The notes under the pieces are model-generated. The model made no database searches and had not been told where the DNA came from. It saw only the letters and a list, made by a program, of their open reading frames with translations. From NCBI GenBank assembly GCA_017405445.1, contig JAFRAK010000046.1, positions 1 through 51,504 on the forward strand: a DNA stretch of 51,504 nt. Direction: 5' to 3'. The translations under genes were made by a program, and so were the position numbers. The first letter of the stretch is position 1. Each line of letters opens with the position of its first letter. The DNA is from Bacilli bacterium (GTDB taxonomy: Bacteria > Bacillota_I > Bacilli_A > RF39 > UBA660). Shown one piece after another: positions 14,578 to 23,435 of the stretch.

Positions 14578-16206
14578 ATGTCAATATTTAAAAAGGCAAA
14601 TGCTGGAGAAGATGAATGGTTGGCAGAAATCAAATCACAAAATACATCTAAAACAAATACGACTCAACAAACAACAAGACCATCAACTTCTAGACCAACT
14701 AGTTCTTCATCATATTACGGTGGATATAGTAATGCCAATATTGAACCAGAAAAACTATATGGTGACCTTGATTTGTTGGCAGGTATAAAGAATAGAGTTA
14801 GAACTGGAATAACTGAAACTAGAAATTATATTGATAATGTAGATAAATCAATTTCTGATTATGGAGTTACTGATTTTATAGAGTACGTTAATTCGAATTA
14901 TAAGTATGATACAATATTACTGGATATGGAAAAAATGCTAGAAGAGTCAGAAGGAGCAACAGAAAGATGGGAAAAGTATACAGATGATTGGGTAGCATTA
15001 GATGAAGATTGGGCCAATAGAAATGCAGATTTAGCTTTTAATAATGGTTCTGCAGAGGCTCCAGGTTTTTCATCAGGAAGTTATAATGTCCCAAATGTTG
15101 ATTTTAATACAGGAACTGTTCCTACATATGATTATTCATATAATTATTCTTATGACCCAAATAACCCATCACCTTATTATATGGGTAGTACATATTCATC
15201 ATATGATCCAACAATTTATAGTCAGACACAAGCAGGAGCTCATTGGCCTCCTTATAATCCTGATTATCCTCCTACATCTGGATATACTTCAAGTAATATA
15301 CTTGGAGTTCCAAACAAATATCCAAGTGGTACATATGGAGGATTTAGTGGAAATTACGACTTAGGATCATATGGAAGTAGTACATATGGAATTGGTTCAA
15401 TTGGTGCTAACTATACCTCAAGTGGAGTATTAGGAACACCATCTTCTCTTAACGGAAGCGAAATTGGAGGAGCAACAGCTGGAGGTTCATCATTAGAACT
15501 TGGTTCAAAAGACAAGAATAATTTTGGAAAGAATGGAATCGCAAAACTTGCTGGAAATATTATGCCTTCATTAGGTAGTAAAGAAGCTAAAGCTGTAATG
15601 GCAGGAGGAGCTGCCGCTGCAGGTGTTGGTATAGCAGGAGCTGCCATTGGTGGAGGATTACTAGTTGGTGGTAAGAAGAAATATTATATCTTTGCACCAG
15701 AGGACTTTGAAAAACTTGATGAAGATCTACAAAAACAAATCATAGAAGACTTAAAATCTGCAAGATTTAGCAATGAAAGAATTGAAGTGTTTAAAAATGC
15801 AACATTTAAGATTAGTGCTTCAGAATTAGATGCTCATATTAAGAAAGTTGAAAAAGCATATGATGCAAATGCAGATTTTAGAAAAGAATTCAAAGAAATG
15901 TATAAATTTGATTTATTTGATGACAATGATAATTTAATAAAATATATGTTATTTATTGCATTAATTATTGATGGATCAAATAAGACAGATGAAACTAATA
16001 TCTATAATATTATTAATCCAAGTCTAGAACAGGAAGAAGTGGACTTTGTATATTCTGGATTGATTATGGAAGAATATATTTATGATAATGACTTAGAAGA
16101 AGATGAATTAGAATCTGATGAAGACGAAGATGTTACAATCAATGATAGTAGAAATGCAGATTTAGTTCATGCTGCTGAATGGTTAAAAGAAATTGAGAAT
16201 CAATAA
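14578..16206 (+). CDS. Large modular protein of the WXG cluster, unknown
   Basis: The protein has 542 residues. It has a Thr/Ser-rich stretch (21-50), a helical region with several Trp (about 58-150), a long Tyr/Gly/Pro/Ser-rich low-complexity linker (about 165-300), a Gly/Ala-rich hydrophobic segment (338-364) that may span or enter a membrane, and a folded acidic C-terminal domain (368-542) ending in a Glu/Asp-rich run. There is no signal peptide. The layout resembles accessory or effector proteins encoded beside WXG100 genes, but I cannot name a family. A good aaggagg site lies upstream and a terminator follows, so this gene closes the cluster. Confidence 0.65.
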   Translation: MSIFKKANAGEDEWLAEIKSQNTSKTNTTQQTTRPSTSRPTSSSSYYGGYSNANIEPEKLYGDLDLLAGIKNRVRTGITETRNYIDNVDKSISDYGVTDFIEYVNSNYKYDTILLDMEKMLEESEGATERWEKYTDDWVALDEDWANRNADLAFNNGSAEAPGFSSGSYNVPNVDFNTGTVPTYDYSYNYSYDPNNPSPYYMGSTYSSYDPTIYSQTQAGAHWPPYNPDYPPTSGYTSSNILGVPNKYPSGTYGGFSGNYDLGSYGSSTYGIGSIGANYTSSGVLGTPSSLNGSEIGGATAGGSSLELGSKDKNNFGKNGIAKLAGNIMPSLGSKEAKAVMAGGAAAAGVGIAGAAIGGGLLVGGKKKYYIFAPEDFEKLDEDLQKQIIEDLKSARFSNERIEVFKNATFKISASELDAHIKKVEKAYDANADFRKEFKEMYKFDLFDDNDNLIKYMLFIALIIDGSNKTDETNIYNIINPSLEQEEVDFVYSGLIMEEYIYDNDLEEDELESDEDEDVTINDSRNADLVHAAEWLKEIENQ

Positions 16207-16230
16207 AAAGTAGATAACTCTACTTTTTTC
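16205..16230 (+). terminator. Rho-independent terminator
   Basis: Stem aaagtaga/tctacttt with loop taac and T-run, after the WXG-cluster stop codon. Confidence 0.8.
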
Positions 16231-16242
16231 TTTTCAAAATAA

Positions 16243-16307
16243 AAAGAAGCATAAGCTTCTTTATCTATATAAAAGAGGATCTTCACACATTAAGTGAACC
16301 TTCCTCT
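16243..16307. other. Two further hairpins before prfB
   Basis: Stem aaagaagc/gcttcttt (16243-16262) and a bulged stem agagga..ttcac/gtgaa..tcctct (16274-16307). No T-run follows the second. They may be back-up terminators or a small untranslated RNA. Confidence 0.4.
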
Positions 16308-16399
16308 AATATAATATATGTAAATTAATAAAAAATATCCTTAATTTGATTAAAAAAGTTAAAAATATGTTAAACTAATATTAAATAGGAGTTGATGAT

Positions 16400-17498
16400 A
16401 TGGATATTATAAATCAAAAAAAAGAATTAGAAAAATATCTTGAATCAATAGATAATCTTGGGAGGTTACTTTGACTTACCATCAAAGAAAAAAGAAATAG
16501 AAGAATATCAAAAAGAAACAGAAAAGATAGATTTCTGGAATAATAAAGAAGAAGCAGAAAAAGTATTTAAAGAATTAAATCAATTAAAAGAACAAGTAAC
16601 TAAAATAGAAAACTTAAAGGATTATATTAATAATAATGTTGAGATACTACAATTATTAGAACTAGAAGATGATGAAATGTTACTAGAAGAAGTTAATCAT
16701 CATATAAAAGAAATAGGTAAAGAAATAGAAGAATTAAATCTATTACTACTATTGAATGGTCCATATGATAAAAATGATTGTATTTTAGAAATACACCCAG
16801 GTGCTGGAGGAACAGAGTCTTGTGATTGGGCTAATATGCTATACAGAATGTATCAAAGATGGTGTGAGAAGCATAAATATAAAATTACAGTATTAGACTA
16901 TCAAGCAGGTGAAGAAGCAGGTCTTAAAAGTGTTTCTATAAGAGTAGAAGGTTTAAATGCTTATGGATATCTAAAAAATGAAAAAGGAATTCATCGACTA
17001 ATCAGACTATCTCCTTTTGATTCTAATAATAGGAGACACACTTCTTTTGCATCTGTAGAAGTAACTCCTGATATTGATAAAGAAATAGATATTGAAATTG
17101 ATGAAAAAGATTTAAAAATAGATGTATATCATTCTAGTGGAGCCGGAGGACAAGGTGTTAATACTACAGATTCTGCAGTTAGAATTACGCACTTACCAAC
17201 AAAAATTGTAGTAACTTGTCAAAATGAAAGAAGCCAGATTCAGAATAAAGAAGAAGCTCTTAGAGTATTAAAAAATAAACTATTATTAATAGAGTTAGAA
17301 AAACAAGAACAAGAATTAAAAAGTATTAAAGGAGAACAATCAAATATCGATTTTGGTTCTCAAATAAGAAGTTATGTTCTTCATCCATATTCCATGGTAA
17401 AAGATCATCGTACGAATGTAGAAACAAGTAATGTAGATAAAGTTTTAGATGGAGATATTGATTTCTTTATAGAAGAAAATCTAAAGAAAGGAAAATAA
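16400..17498 (+). CDS. prfB: Peptide chain release factor 2 with programmed +1 frameshift
   Basis: RF2 releases nascent chains at UGA and UAA. The gene starts at ATG 16400 (aggag 8 bases upstream), reads 24 codons to an in-frame TGA at 16472-16474, and continues in the +1 frame from 16473, giving about 365 residues. The shift site is CTT-TGA-C with an internal Shine-Dalgarno-like gggagg just upstream, the classic autoregulatory arrangement. SPF in the specificity loop (RLSPFDSNN) identifies RF2, and GGQ (GAGGQGVNT) is the catalytic motif. Low RF2 raises frameshifting and so restores RF2. An annotation starting at 16458 would be wrong. It also shows that UGA is a stop codon in this organism. 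Confidence 0.97.
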
Positions 17499-17499
17499 T

Positions 17500-18375
17500 A
17501 TGAATATTTTTTCCAAGAATAAAAATTTACAAGTAAAACAAACAAATAATCTTAGTATTAAGAAAATATTACAATTCTTACTAGGATGTTTTATGCTTGC
17601 GATATCATATAGTTTATTTATCGCACCTAATAATTTTGTACCAGGAGGAGTAGCAGGTATATCTGTTATTTTAAATTCCTTATTTAATTTCCCTAATGCC
17701 CCAACTATTTTGATTGTAAATCTCCTATTATTAGGAATGAGTTTTATCTTTTTAGGTAAAAAACAGACAATGACAACGATAGCTGGAACAATTATAGTAC
17801 CAATCATGGTAGCCGGTACAGAGCATCTTAACGTATGGATTCAACTTGATACCTCAAAAGTATTATTATCCGCAATCATGGGAGGAATAATCTATGGAGT
17901 GGGGTTAGGTTTGGTATTAAGAATTGGATATAATACGGGAGGCACAACAATATTAAATGAAATCATATCAAAATATTTTAAAGTAAGTATTGGAAAAAGT
18001 ATGATTTTAAGTGATGGAGTTATCGTATTGTTATCTGGCGTATTCTTAGGAATAGATACATTACTATATTCTATTTTAATGATATATATTATTAGTATGA
18101 TATCCGATAGAATTGTGATAGGAATATCAAGAAATAAAATGTTCTATATCATAAGTCAAAAAGATGAAGAAATAAAAAAATTTATCCACCAAGAATTAAA
18201 ACATAATGTAACAATTTTTCAATCAAAAGGTGGATATAATTCAAAACCACAAAATATTATTATGACAGTAATACCAACCATAGATTATTATGAATTAAAA
18301 ACAAATATTATGAAAATAGATAAAGATGCATTCTTTATTATTACCGATTCTTATGAATTGTATGGAGGGCAATAG
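17500..18375 (+). CDS. YitT family membrane protein
   Basis: This 291-residue protein has five to six N-terminal helices (DUF161 region, with NFVPGGVAGISVILN and IGYNTGGTTILNEI) and a cytoplasmic C-terminal DUF2179 domain (about 215-291, FYIISQKDEEIKKFI...IITDSYELYGGQ). Family members are widespread in Firmicutes with no settled function. The gene follows the prfB stop by one base and is followed by a paralogue after one base, so it shares the prfB transcript. The two YitT proteins are clearly related but diverged, so the duplication is old. Confidence 0.9.
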   Translation: MNIFSKNKNLQVKQTNNLSIKKILQFLLGCFMLAISYSLFIAPNNFVPGGVAGISVILNSLFNFPNAPTILIVNLLLLGMSFIFLGKKQTMTTIAGTIIVPIMVAGTEHLNVWIQLDTSKVLLSAIMGGIIYGVGLGLVLRIGYNTGGTTILNEIISKYFKVSIGKSMILSDGVIVLLSGVFLGIDTLLYSILMIYIISMISDRIVIGISRNKMFYIISQKDEEIKKFIHQELKHNVTIFQSKGGYNSKPQNIIMTVIPTIDYYELKTNIMKIDKDAFFIITDSYELYGGQ

Positions 18376-18376
18376 T

Positions 18377-19228
18377 ATGAGTATATTTAGTAGAATAAAT
18401 GAAGAAAATCGTTTCGTACGTTTTATAATTTTAATAGTATCATTAGTAATTAATGCAGTTGCATATAATTTATTCCTATTACCCTTAAACTTAGTTGTAG
18501 GAGGATCTAGTGGTATAGCAGTTATAACAGATTATTTATATGATATCAATCCAGCATTAATGATTTTTTTACTATTATTTGCATCAGTCATTATTAGTTT
18601 CTTATATTTAGGAATTGAAAAAACAATGACGACAATAGTAGTATGTATCTTATATCCAATTTTTGTACAATTAACATCTCCATTAGTAGATGTAATCTCT
18701 TCAGAACCTGATGTATTGTTGTTGGTGTTATTTGCAGCAGTACTAGGAGGAATTTCAAGTGGATTAATTTATCGAATTGGTTATAATAGTGGAGGAACAT
18801 CCGTTATTACACAGATATTATATGAAAGAAATAAAATATCCATCGCAAAATCAGGTTTTGTAATTAACGCCATTATTGTATTACTAGGAGCATCAATATT
18901 TGGAATCACAAATGCATTATATGCTATTATCTATTTATATATCTGTAATTTAGTAACAGATAAAGTATTATTAGGAATCTCTAATAATAAAGCATTCTAT
19001 ATTATTACGGAAGAAGAAGAAAAGGTAAAAGAATATATTATTACAAGTCTAGGACATGATGTAACAGTATTTGATGTTAAAGGTGGATTCTTAGAACAAA
19101 AAAGAAAGGTATTATTAACGGTTATTCCTTCAAGAGAGTATTATAAAGTTACAGAAGGAATAAAACTAATAGATAACAAAGTGTTTTTTGTAGTAACAGA
19201 TTCTTATCAAGTTGAAGGTGGAAAATAG
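18377..19228 (+). CDS. YitT family membrane protein, tandem paralogue
   Basis: This 283-residue protein has the same architecture as the preceding one: membrane domain with NLVVGGSSGIAVIT and IGYNSGGTSVITQI, then a C-terminal DUF2179 domain ending VVTDSYQVEGGK. I place the start at ATG 18377, which has ggaggg 8 bases upstream and lies just past the previous stop. An upstream ATG at 18326 would overlap the previous gene and adds a non-homologous tail. A terminator follows. Tandem YitT genes may form a hetero-oligomer; that is inference. Confidence 0.9.
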   Translation: MSIFSRINEENRFVRFIILIVSLVINAVAYNLFLLPLNLVVGGSSGIAVITDYLYDINPALMIFLLLFASVIISFLYLGIEKTMTTIVVCILYPIFVQLTSPLVDVISSEPDVLLLVLFAAVLGGISSGLIYRIGYNSGGTSVITQILYERNKISIAKSGFVINAIIVLLGASIFGITNALYAIIYLYICNLVTDKVLLGISNNKAFYIITEEEEKVKEYIITSLGHDVTVFDVKGGFLEQKRKVLLTVIPSREYYKVTEGIKLIDNKVFFVVTDSYQVEGGK

Positions 19229-19255
19229 AAAGATTGTACTTAGTACAATCTTTTA
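19229..19255 (+). terminator. Rho-independent terminator
   Basis: Stem aaagattgtac/gtacaatcttt with a tight loop; ends the prfB-yitT-yitT unit. Confidence 0.75.
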
Positions 19256-19345
19256 TTATTCTACAAAAATCAATAAAATAATAGGTAAAATACGTGTTAA
19301 GTTGTCAAATTATAGACTACATTTATTCAATTAGAATAGATTGTA

Positions 19346-19354
19346 TGGTATAAT
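19346..19354 (+). promoter_or_regulatory. Extended -10 promoter of ftsEX
   Basis: TG at 19346-19347 and TATAAT at 19349-19354, 25 bases before the ftsE start. Confidence 0.6.
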
Positions 19355-19379
19355 TAAAGATACAAAGGTGGTGAATTAG

Positions 19380-20078
19380 ATGGACTTAATCAGAATAAAA
19401 AATGTAGAAAAAAAGTATAAAAATGGAGTAACAGCCATCTATGATTTGAATTTAGCCATTGAAAAAGGATCCTTTGTTTTTGTCATTGGAGGATCTGGTA
19501 GTGGAAAATCTACCTTGATAAAGATGTTATATCGTGAAGAAAAACCAACAAAAGGACAAGTTATTGTCGGTGGACTTGACGTTGCTAAATTAAAAAATAA
19601 AAAAGTATATAAATTAAGAAGAAAATTAGGAATCGTTTTCCAAGATTATCGATTATTACCAAAACTAACAGTATATGAAAATGTAGCATTCGCACTAGAA
19701 GTAATTGGAGAAAAGAAAGATTCTATTCGTATTAAAGTATTAAAAGCCCTAGAAGAAGTAGGATTAAAAAATAAAGTACATAGTTATCCTGATCAATTAT
19801 CAGGTGGAGAACAACAAAGAGTTGCAATTGCCAGAGCCATTGTAAATGATCCTAAACTTTTATTGTGTGATGAACCTACAGGAAATCTTGATCCAGATAG
19901 AAGTATGGAAATTATGAAAGTACTTGAAGATATTAATAAATCAAGGGGAACGACCATTATTATGGCAACACATGATAAAGAAATTGTTAATAAAATGAAA
20001 AAACAAGTTATCACACTAAAAGACGGACATCTAGTTAATTTTAAACAGAAAGGAAAGTATGATAATGAAGCCATTTAG
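19380..20078 (+). CDS. ftsE: Cell-division ATP-binding protein FtsE
   Basis: This 232-residue ABC ATPase has Walker A GGSGSGKST (about 37-45), Q-loop VFQDYRLLP, signature LSGGEQQRVAIARA, Walker B LLLCDEPTGNLD and the switch His in MATHD. The QDYRLLP and DEPTGNLD forms are typical of FtsE. With FtsX it forms a membrane complex that converts ATP hydrolysis into activation of a peptidoglycan hydrolase outside the cell. ftsX overlaps its 3' end by 20 bases, and the hydrolase gene follows, so the complete module is present. Confidence 0.95.
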   Translation: MDLIRIKNVEKKYKNGVTAIYDLNLAIEKGSFVFVIGGSGSGKSTLIKMLYREEKPTKGQVIVGGLDVAKLKNKKVYKLRRKLGIVFQDYRLLPKLTVYENVAFALEVIGEKKDSIRIKVLKALEEVGLKNKVHSYPDQLSGGEQQRVAIARAIVNDPKLLLCDEPTGNLDPDRSMEIMKVLEDINKSRGTTIIMATHDKEIVNKMKKQVITLKDGHLVNFKQKGKYDNEAI

Positions 20079-20964
20079 AATGTTAGGAAGAAGTATTAGA
20101 GATGCATTTAAAAGTGTAATAAGAAATTTTAGTTTATCACTTGCTTCAATCTCTTGTATAACGATTACTTTAATTATCGTTTCAATTGCATTAATTGCCT
20201 CTCTAAATGTTCAAAACTTTACCAAATTAATTGAAAGAGATATGACTATTGTCGTATTCTTGGACTCAGATACAACAGAAGAACAAGCAAAAGAAATTGA
20301 AGAAAAAATAAGTGATTTATCAAATGTTAGTGAATATTCATTTCAAACCAAAAAAGAAGTAAAGATTAGAATGCAAGAAGAATCTGATATTTTTAGAACA
20401 GTACTTGAAAACTTTGATGATGAAAATAGTCCATTAAAAGATACATTCCAAGTAAAAGTAAAAGAAATTGAAAAGATTAAAAATACAGCTCAAAAAATAG
20501 AAAAAATGAAACATGTAGCAGTAGTTCGATATGGAGAAGGAATGGTTGATAAAATGGTAAAAGCATTCTCTTCTATTGAAAAAGTAGCTTATGGAATTGT
20601 AGGAGCTTTAATCCTAGTAACAATATTCCTTATCATTAATACGATTAAACTAACAATTTCTGCTAGAAAAAAAGAAATTGGAATTATGAGATTAGTAGGA
20701 GCAAGTAATTTTACAATAAAAACTCCATTTATTGTTGAAGGTATGATTTTAGGAATGTTAGGATCTATTGTTCCAATTGGAATAACTACTTATGGTTATG
20801 TAGCCTTCTATAAACATTTTAATGGATATTTATATTCAGAATTGATTCAATTAATTAAACCAGATCCATTTGTCTATCAAATATCACTTATAGTATTAGG
20901 AATAGGAATACTAGTAGGTATGATAGGTAGTTCAAGTGCAGTAAGAAGGTATTTAAAAGTATAA
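20059..20964 (+). CDS. ftsX: Cell-division protein FtsX
   Basis: This 301-residue protein has four membrane helices. One is near the N-terminus (about 24-50), then comes an external domain (about 55-170) that contacts the hydrolase, then three helices. ARKKEIGIMRLVGAS is the conserved cytoplasmic coupling motif before the third helix. It lacks catalytic residues and works with FtsE. Either ATG 20059 or ATG 20065 could be used; both follow the aaagga site inside ftsE. Overlap with ftsE upstream and a one-base overlap with the M23 gene downstream imply coupled translation. Confidence 0.93.
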   Translation: MIMKPFRMLGRSIRDAFKSVIRNFSLSLASISCITITLIIVSIALIASLNVQNFTKLIERDMTIVVFLDSDTTEEQAKEIEEKISDLSNVSEYSFQTKKEVKIRMQEESDIFRTVLENFDDENSPLKDTFQVKVKEIEKIKNTAQKIEKMKHVAVVRYGEGMVDKMVKAFSSIEKVAYGIVGALILVTIFLIINTIKLTISARKKEIGIMRLVGASNFTIKTPFIVEGMILGMLGSIVPIGITTYGYVAFYKHFNGYLYSELIQLIKPDPFVYQISLIVLGIGILVGMIGSSSAVRRYLKV

Positions 20965-22094
20965 TGAAAAAAAGATGGTTCGTTTTGCTACTTCTATTAC
21001 TATTCCCTCTAATGTTACCATCTAACGTTAAAGCAGTGACACTTAGAGAATATGAAGATGCATTACAACAATATAAAAATGAATTAAATGATACAAATAA
21101 TAAGATTAGTATCAGTAGAAAAGAATTAGAAGAAATTCAAAAGAAAATAGCTTCTATTGAAACACAAATACAAGAAGCAATTAATGAAGTAGATCGATTA
21201 GAAAAAGAGATTGAAAAAAACAATCAAGAAATTGCTGAAAAAAAAGAAGAGTCTAAAAGATTAATGGAGTATTATCAAATATCCAATGGAGAAAATATTT
21301 ATCTTGAATATGCCTTTGGAGCAAGTGATATTACGGATATGATTTATCGTTTATCTATTGTAGAGCAACTAACAGATTATAATGATAAAATCATGAAAGA
21401 ACTAAAAGAATTAATTAGACAAAATCAATTAAAACAAGAAGAATTAAGAAAAAAACAAGAAGAATTAAAAGAACTACGTGAACAAATGAAAAAAGAAGCT
21501 AGAAGAGTCCAAGGAAATATTTCTAGTATGGAAGGTATGGTTCCAAATCTACAAGGACAATTATCAGAATATCAGGATAAAGTAACATACTATAGAAACA
21601 TAGGATGTGCACCGGATGATGTTATTGGAAGAGACTGCGCAAAAGAAAATAATGCATACGGATTTGTGTTCCCATTGAATGGTTATTATTGGCAATCCAC
21701 TGGATTCTATTGGGATGGATATAGTGGTCATAAAGGACTAGATTTTGCTCAAGGATGTGGAAATCCAGTTAAAGCAGTAGCCAATGGTAAAGTTTATTAT
21801 GTAGGGGATAATAAGGACGTTTATGGCGCAAAAATGATATTAATTGTACATAATTATAATGGAAGAAAAGTTTTCTCCCAATATACCCATTTATCTGGAT
21901 ATGCCATTAGTGAAAATGAAAATGTTCAAGCAGGACAATTAATTGGTTATGTAGGAACAACAGGATGGTCTACAGGATGCCACTTACATTTAGAAATGTC
22001 AGAAGACATTGGTTGGGATTATAATAGACCAGGAAATTATTGGACATACACAGATCATATTGTTGATCCATATAATTATATTCCAAGAGGATAA
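20964..22094 (+). CDS. FtsEX-activated murein hydrolase, coiled coil plus M23 peptidase
   Basis: This 376-residue protein has a signal peptide (about 1-24), a long Glu/Lys-rich coiled coil (about 27-200) and a C-terminal peptidase M23 domain (about 230-370). The zinc-site motifs HKGLD (near 254) and HLHLE (near 339) are both present, so the domain should be an active endopeptidase, unlike the degenerate EnvC. The order coiled coil then hydrolase and the position after ftsEX match the PcsB/EnvC/CwlO principle: FtsX binds the coiled coil and frees the enzyme. The ATG overlaps the ftsX stop by one base. It is secreted and acts in septal wall cleavage. Confidence 0.92.
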   Translation: MKKRWFVLLLLLLFPLMLPSNVKAVTLREYEDALQQYKNELNDTNNKISISRKELEEIQKKIASIETQIQEAINEVDRLEKEIEKNNQEIAEKKEESKRLMEYYQISNGENIYLEYAFGASDITDMIYRLSIVEQLTDYNDKIMKELKELIRQNQLKQEELRKKQEELKELREQMKKEARRVQGNISSMEGMVPNLQGQLSEYQDKVTYYRNIGCAPDDVIGRDCAKENNAYGFVFPLNGYYWQSTGFYWDGYSGHKGLDFAQGCGNPVKAVANGKVYYVGDNKDVYGAKMILIVHNYNGRKVFSQYTHLSGYAISENENVQAGQLIGYVGTTGWSTGCHLHLEMSEDIGWDYNRPGNYWTYTDHIVDPYNYIPRG

Positions 22095-22118
22095 AAGCAT
22101 GTTTAAAACATGCTTTTT
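22093..22118 (+). terminator. Rho-independent terminator
   Basis: Stem aaaagcatgttt/aaacatgctttt with T-run. It separates ftsEX from the unit starting at 22173. Confidence 0.8.
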
Positions 22119-22120
22119 GA

Positions 22121-22149
22121 TTGAATTAATGATTGAAGTATGATAGAAT
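22121..22149 (+). promoter_or_regulatory. Promoter of the MAT/AlaRS-like/radical SAM operon
   Basis: -35 TTGAAT (22121-22126), 17-base spacer, -10 TAGAAT (22144-22149) with TG at 22141-22142. It lies 3 bases after the terminator at 22093-22118 and gives a leader of about 17 bases with ggaggg at 22161-22166. Confidence 0.65.
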
Positions 22150-22172
22150 AACCGCAAGTAGGAGGGATATGA

Positions 22173-23426
22173 ATGAAGACATTTATTTTTGTGAATAAAA
22201 AAGACAATATTGATGATGTTTTATTTGAGGTAGTAGAAACAAAAGGAAAAGGACATCCAGATAATATCTGTGATACATTAGCTGAAAAGATATCAGCAGC
22301 ATATTCAAATTATTGTATTGAAAACTTTAATGTAATATTAAGACATATGATTGATAAATTATCAATTCTTGGAGGAGGCTCTAAAGTAAAATTTGGAGGA
22401 GGAGAAATGATTGCTCCTATAAAAATACTTATTAATGGAAGATTTACAGATCGCTTTCAAAATCAAAGAATTGATTATATGACAATTGTTAATAAAACAA
22501 TAGAAGATTATTTTAAAGAATTATTTCCAGAATTAGATTTTCAAAAATATGTAGAAATAATTGACAATACTCATCATAATCAAGGACCAGGAGTTATCTA
22601 TAATGAAGATAATACTACAAAAAATGAAAGAGAGAAGTTCTATGAAGTAGTCAATAAACAAGACTTTGAACGTCATAATAATCATTTTAGATGTAATGAT
22701 ACATCTACAACAGTTAGTTATTATCCTATGAGTAAACTAGAACAAACAGTACTAGAAATAGAAATGACACTAAACTCAGACTCTTATAAGAAAAAGTACC
22801 CATGGACTGGAAATGATATAAAAGTAATGGGAATCCGTAAAGAAACTTCAATAGAAATAACTTCATGTGTTCCATTAATCTCAAAATATGTTAAAGATTT
22901 AGATGATTATATTGAAAAGTTAAATCATATTAAAAAAGATATTCATTCTATAGTAAAAAAACATTTTAAAGATCATTCTATTGAAATCTATTTAAATACT
23001 AGAGATAATTATGAACAAAATGACATGTATTTAACATTAATAGGAAGTGCAGTTGAAAGTGGAGATGAAGGATCTGTAGGAAGAGGAAATCGTTCTCGTG
23101 GAGTAATTCCATTCAGTAGAAACTTTAGTATGGAAGCATCTTGTGGAAAAAACCCAGTTTATCATACAGGTAAATTATTTACCGCCATAGGAGATCAAAT
23201 AAGTAAAGAAATATATGAAAAATATGGATTAGAAAATGTTGTTTACTGTACCTCAAGAATGGGAGATAGTATTGAAAATCCATGGAATATTAGTGTTGAA
23301 CTAAATCAAGATACAACAGATGAAGTAAAAAATGAAATTGATAGGATTGTACAAAACTATATTAAGAATCATTATCAAATAACAGAAAAAATAATTAATC
23401 ATGAAATAAAAATAAATAGTTATTAG
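22173..23426 (+). CDS. Archaeal-type S-adenosylmethionine synthetase
   Basis: The enzyme makes S-adenosylmethionine from methionine and ATP. This 417-residue protein belongs to the archaeal-type family rather than to bacterial MetK. It has ETKGKGHPDNICD (22-34), GGGSKVKFGGGE (67-78), an NDTSTT stretch near 175, SGDEGSVGRGNRSRG (296-310) and SMEASCGKNPVYHTGK (319-334). These phosphate- and metal-binding motifs appear intact, so it is probably active. Archaeal-type enzymes occur only sporadically in bacteria, which hints at transfer. It is the first gene of a five-gene run ending in a radical SAM enzyme, the obvious consumer of its product. No ordinary metK is in the window. It could instead act on a methionine analogue. 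Confidence 0.88.
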   Translation: MKTFIFVNKKDNIDDVLFEVVETKGKGHPDNICDTLAEKISAAYSNYCIENFNVILRHMIDKLSILGGGSKVKFGGGEMIAPIKILINGRFTDRFQNQRIDYMTIVNKTIEDYFKELFPELDFQKYVEIIDNTHHNQGPGVIYNEDNTTKNEREKFYEVVNKQDFERHNNHFRCNDTSTTVSYYPMSKLEQTVLEIEMTLNSDSYKKKYPWTGNDIKVMGIRKETSIEITSCVPLISKYVKDLDDYIEKLNHIKKDIHSIVKKHFKDHSIEIYLNTRDNYEQNDMYLTLIGSAVESGDEGSVGRGNRSRGVIPFSRNFSMEASCGKNPVYHTGKLFTAIGDQISKEIYEKYGLENVVYCTSRMGDSIENPWNISVELNQDTTDEVKNEIDRIVQNYIKNHYQITEKIINHEIKINSY

Positions 23427-23435
23427 GGGGATTAT

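Noticed and set aside
15044-15364. 106-codon frame on the + strand inside the WXG-cluster large gene
   Set aside because: It is an alternative frame of the Tyr/Gly-rich linker, lacks a ribosome site and has His/Ile-biased composition.
16458-17498. prfB as a complete gene starting at a near-cognate codon at 16458
   Set aside because: The family N-terminus and ribosome site lie at 16400 and the CTT-TGA-C shift site joins the frames.
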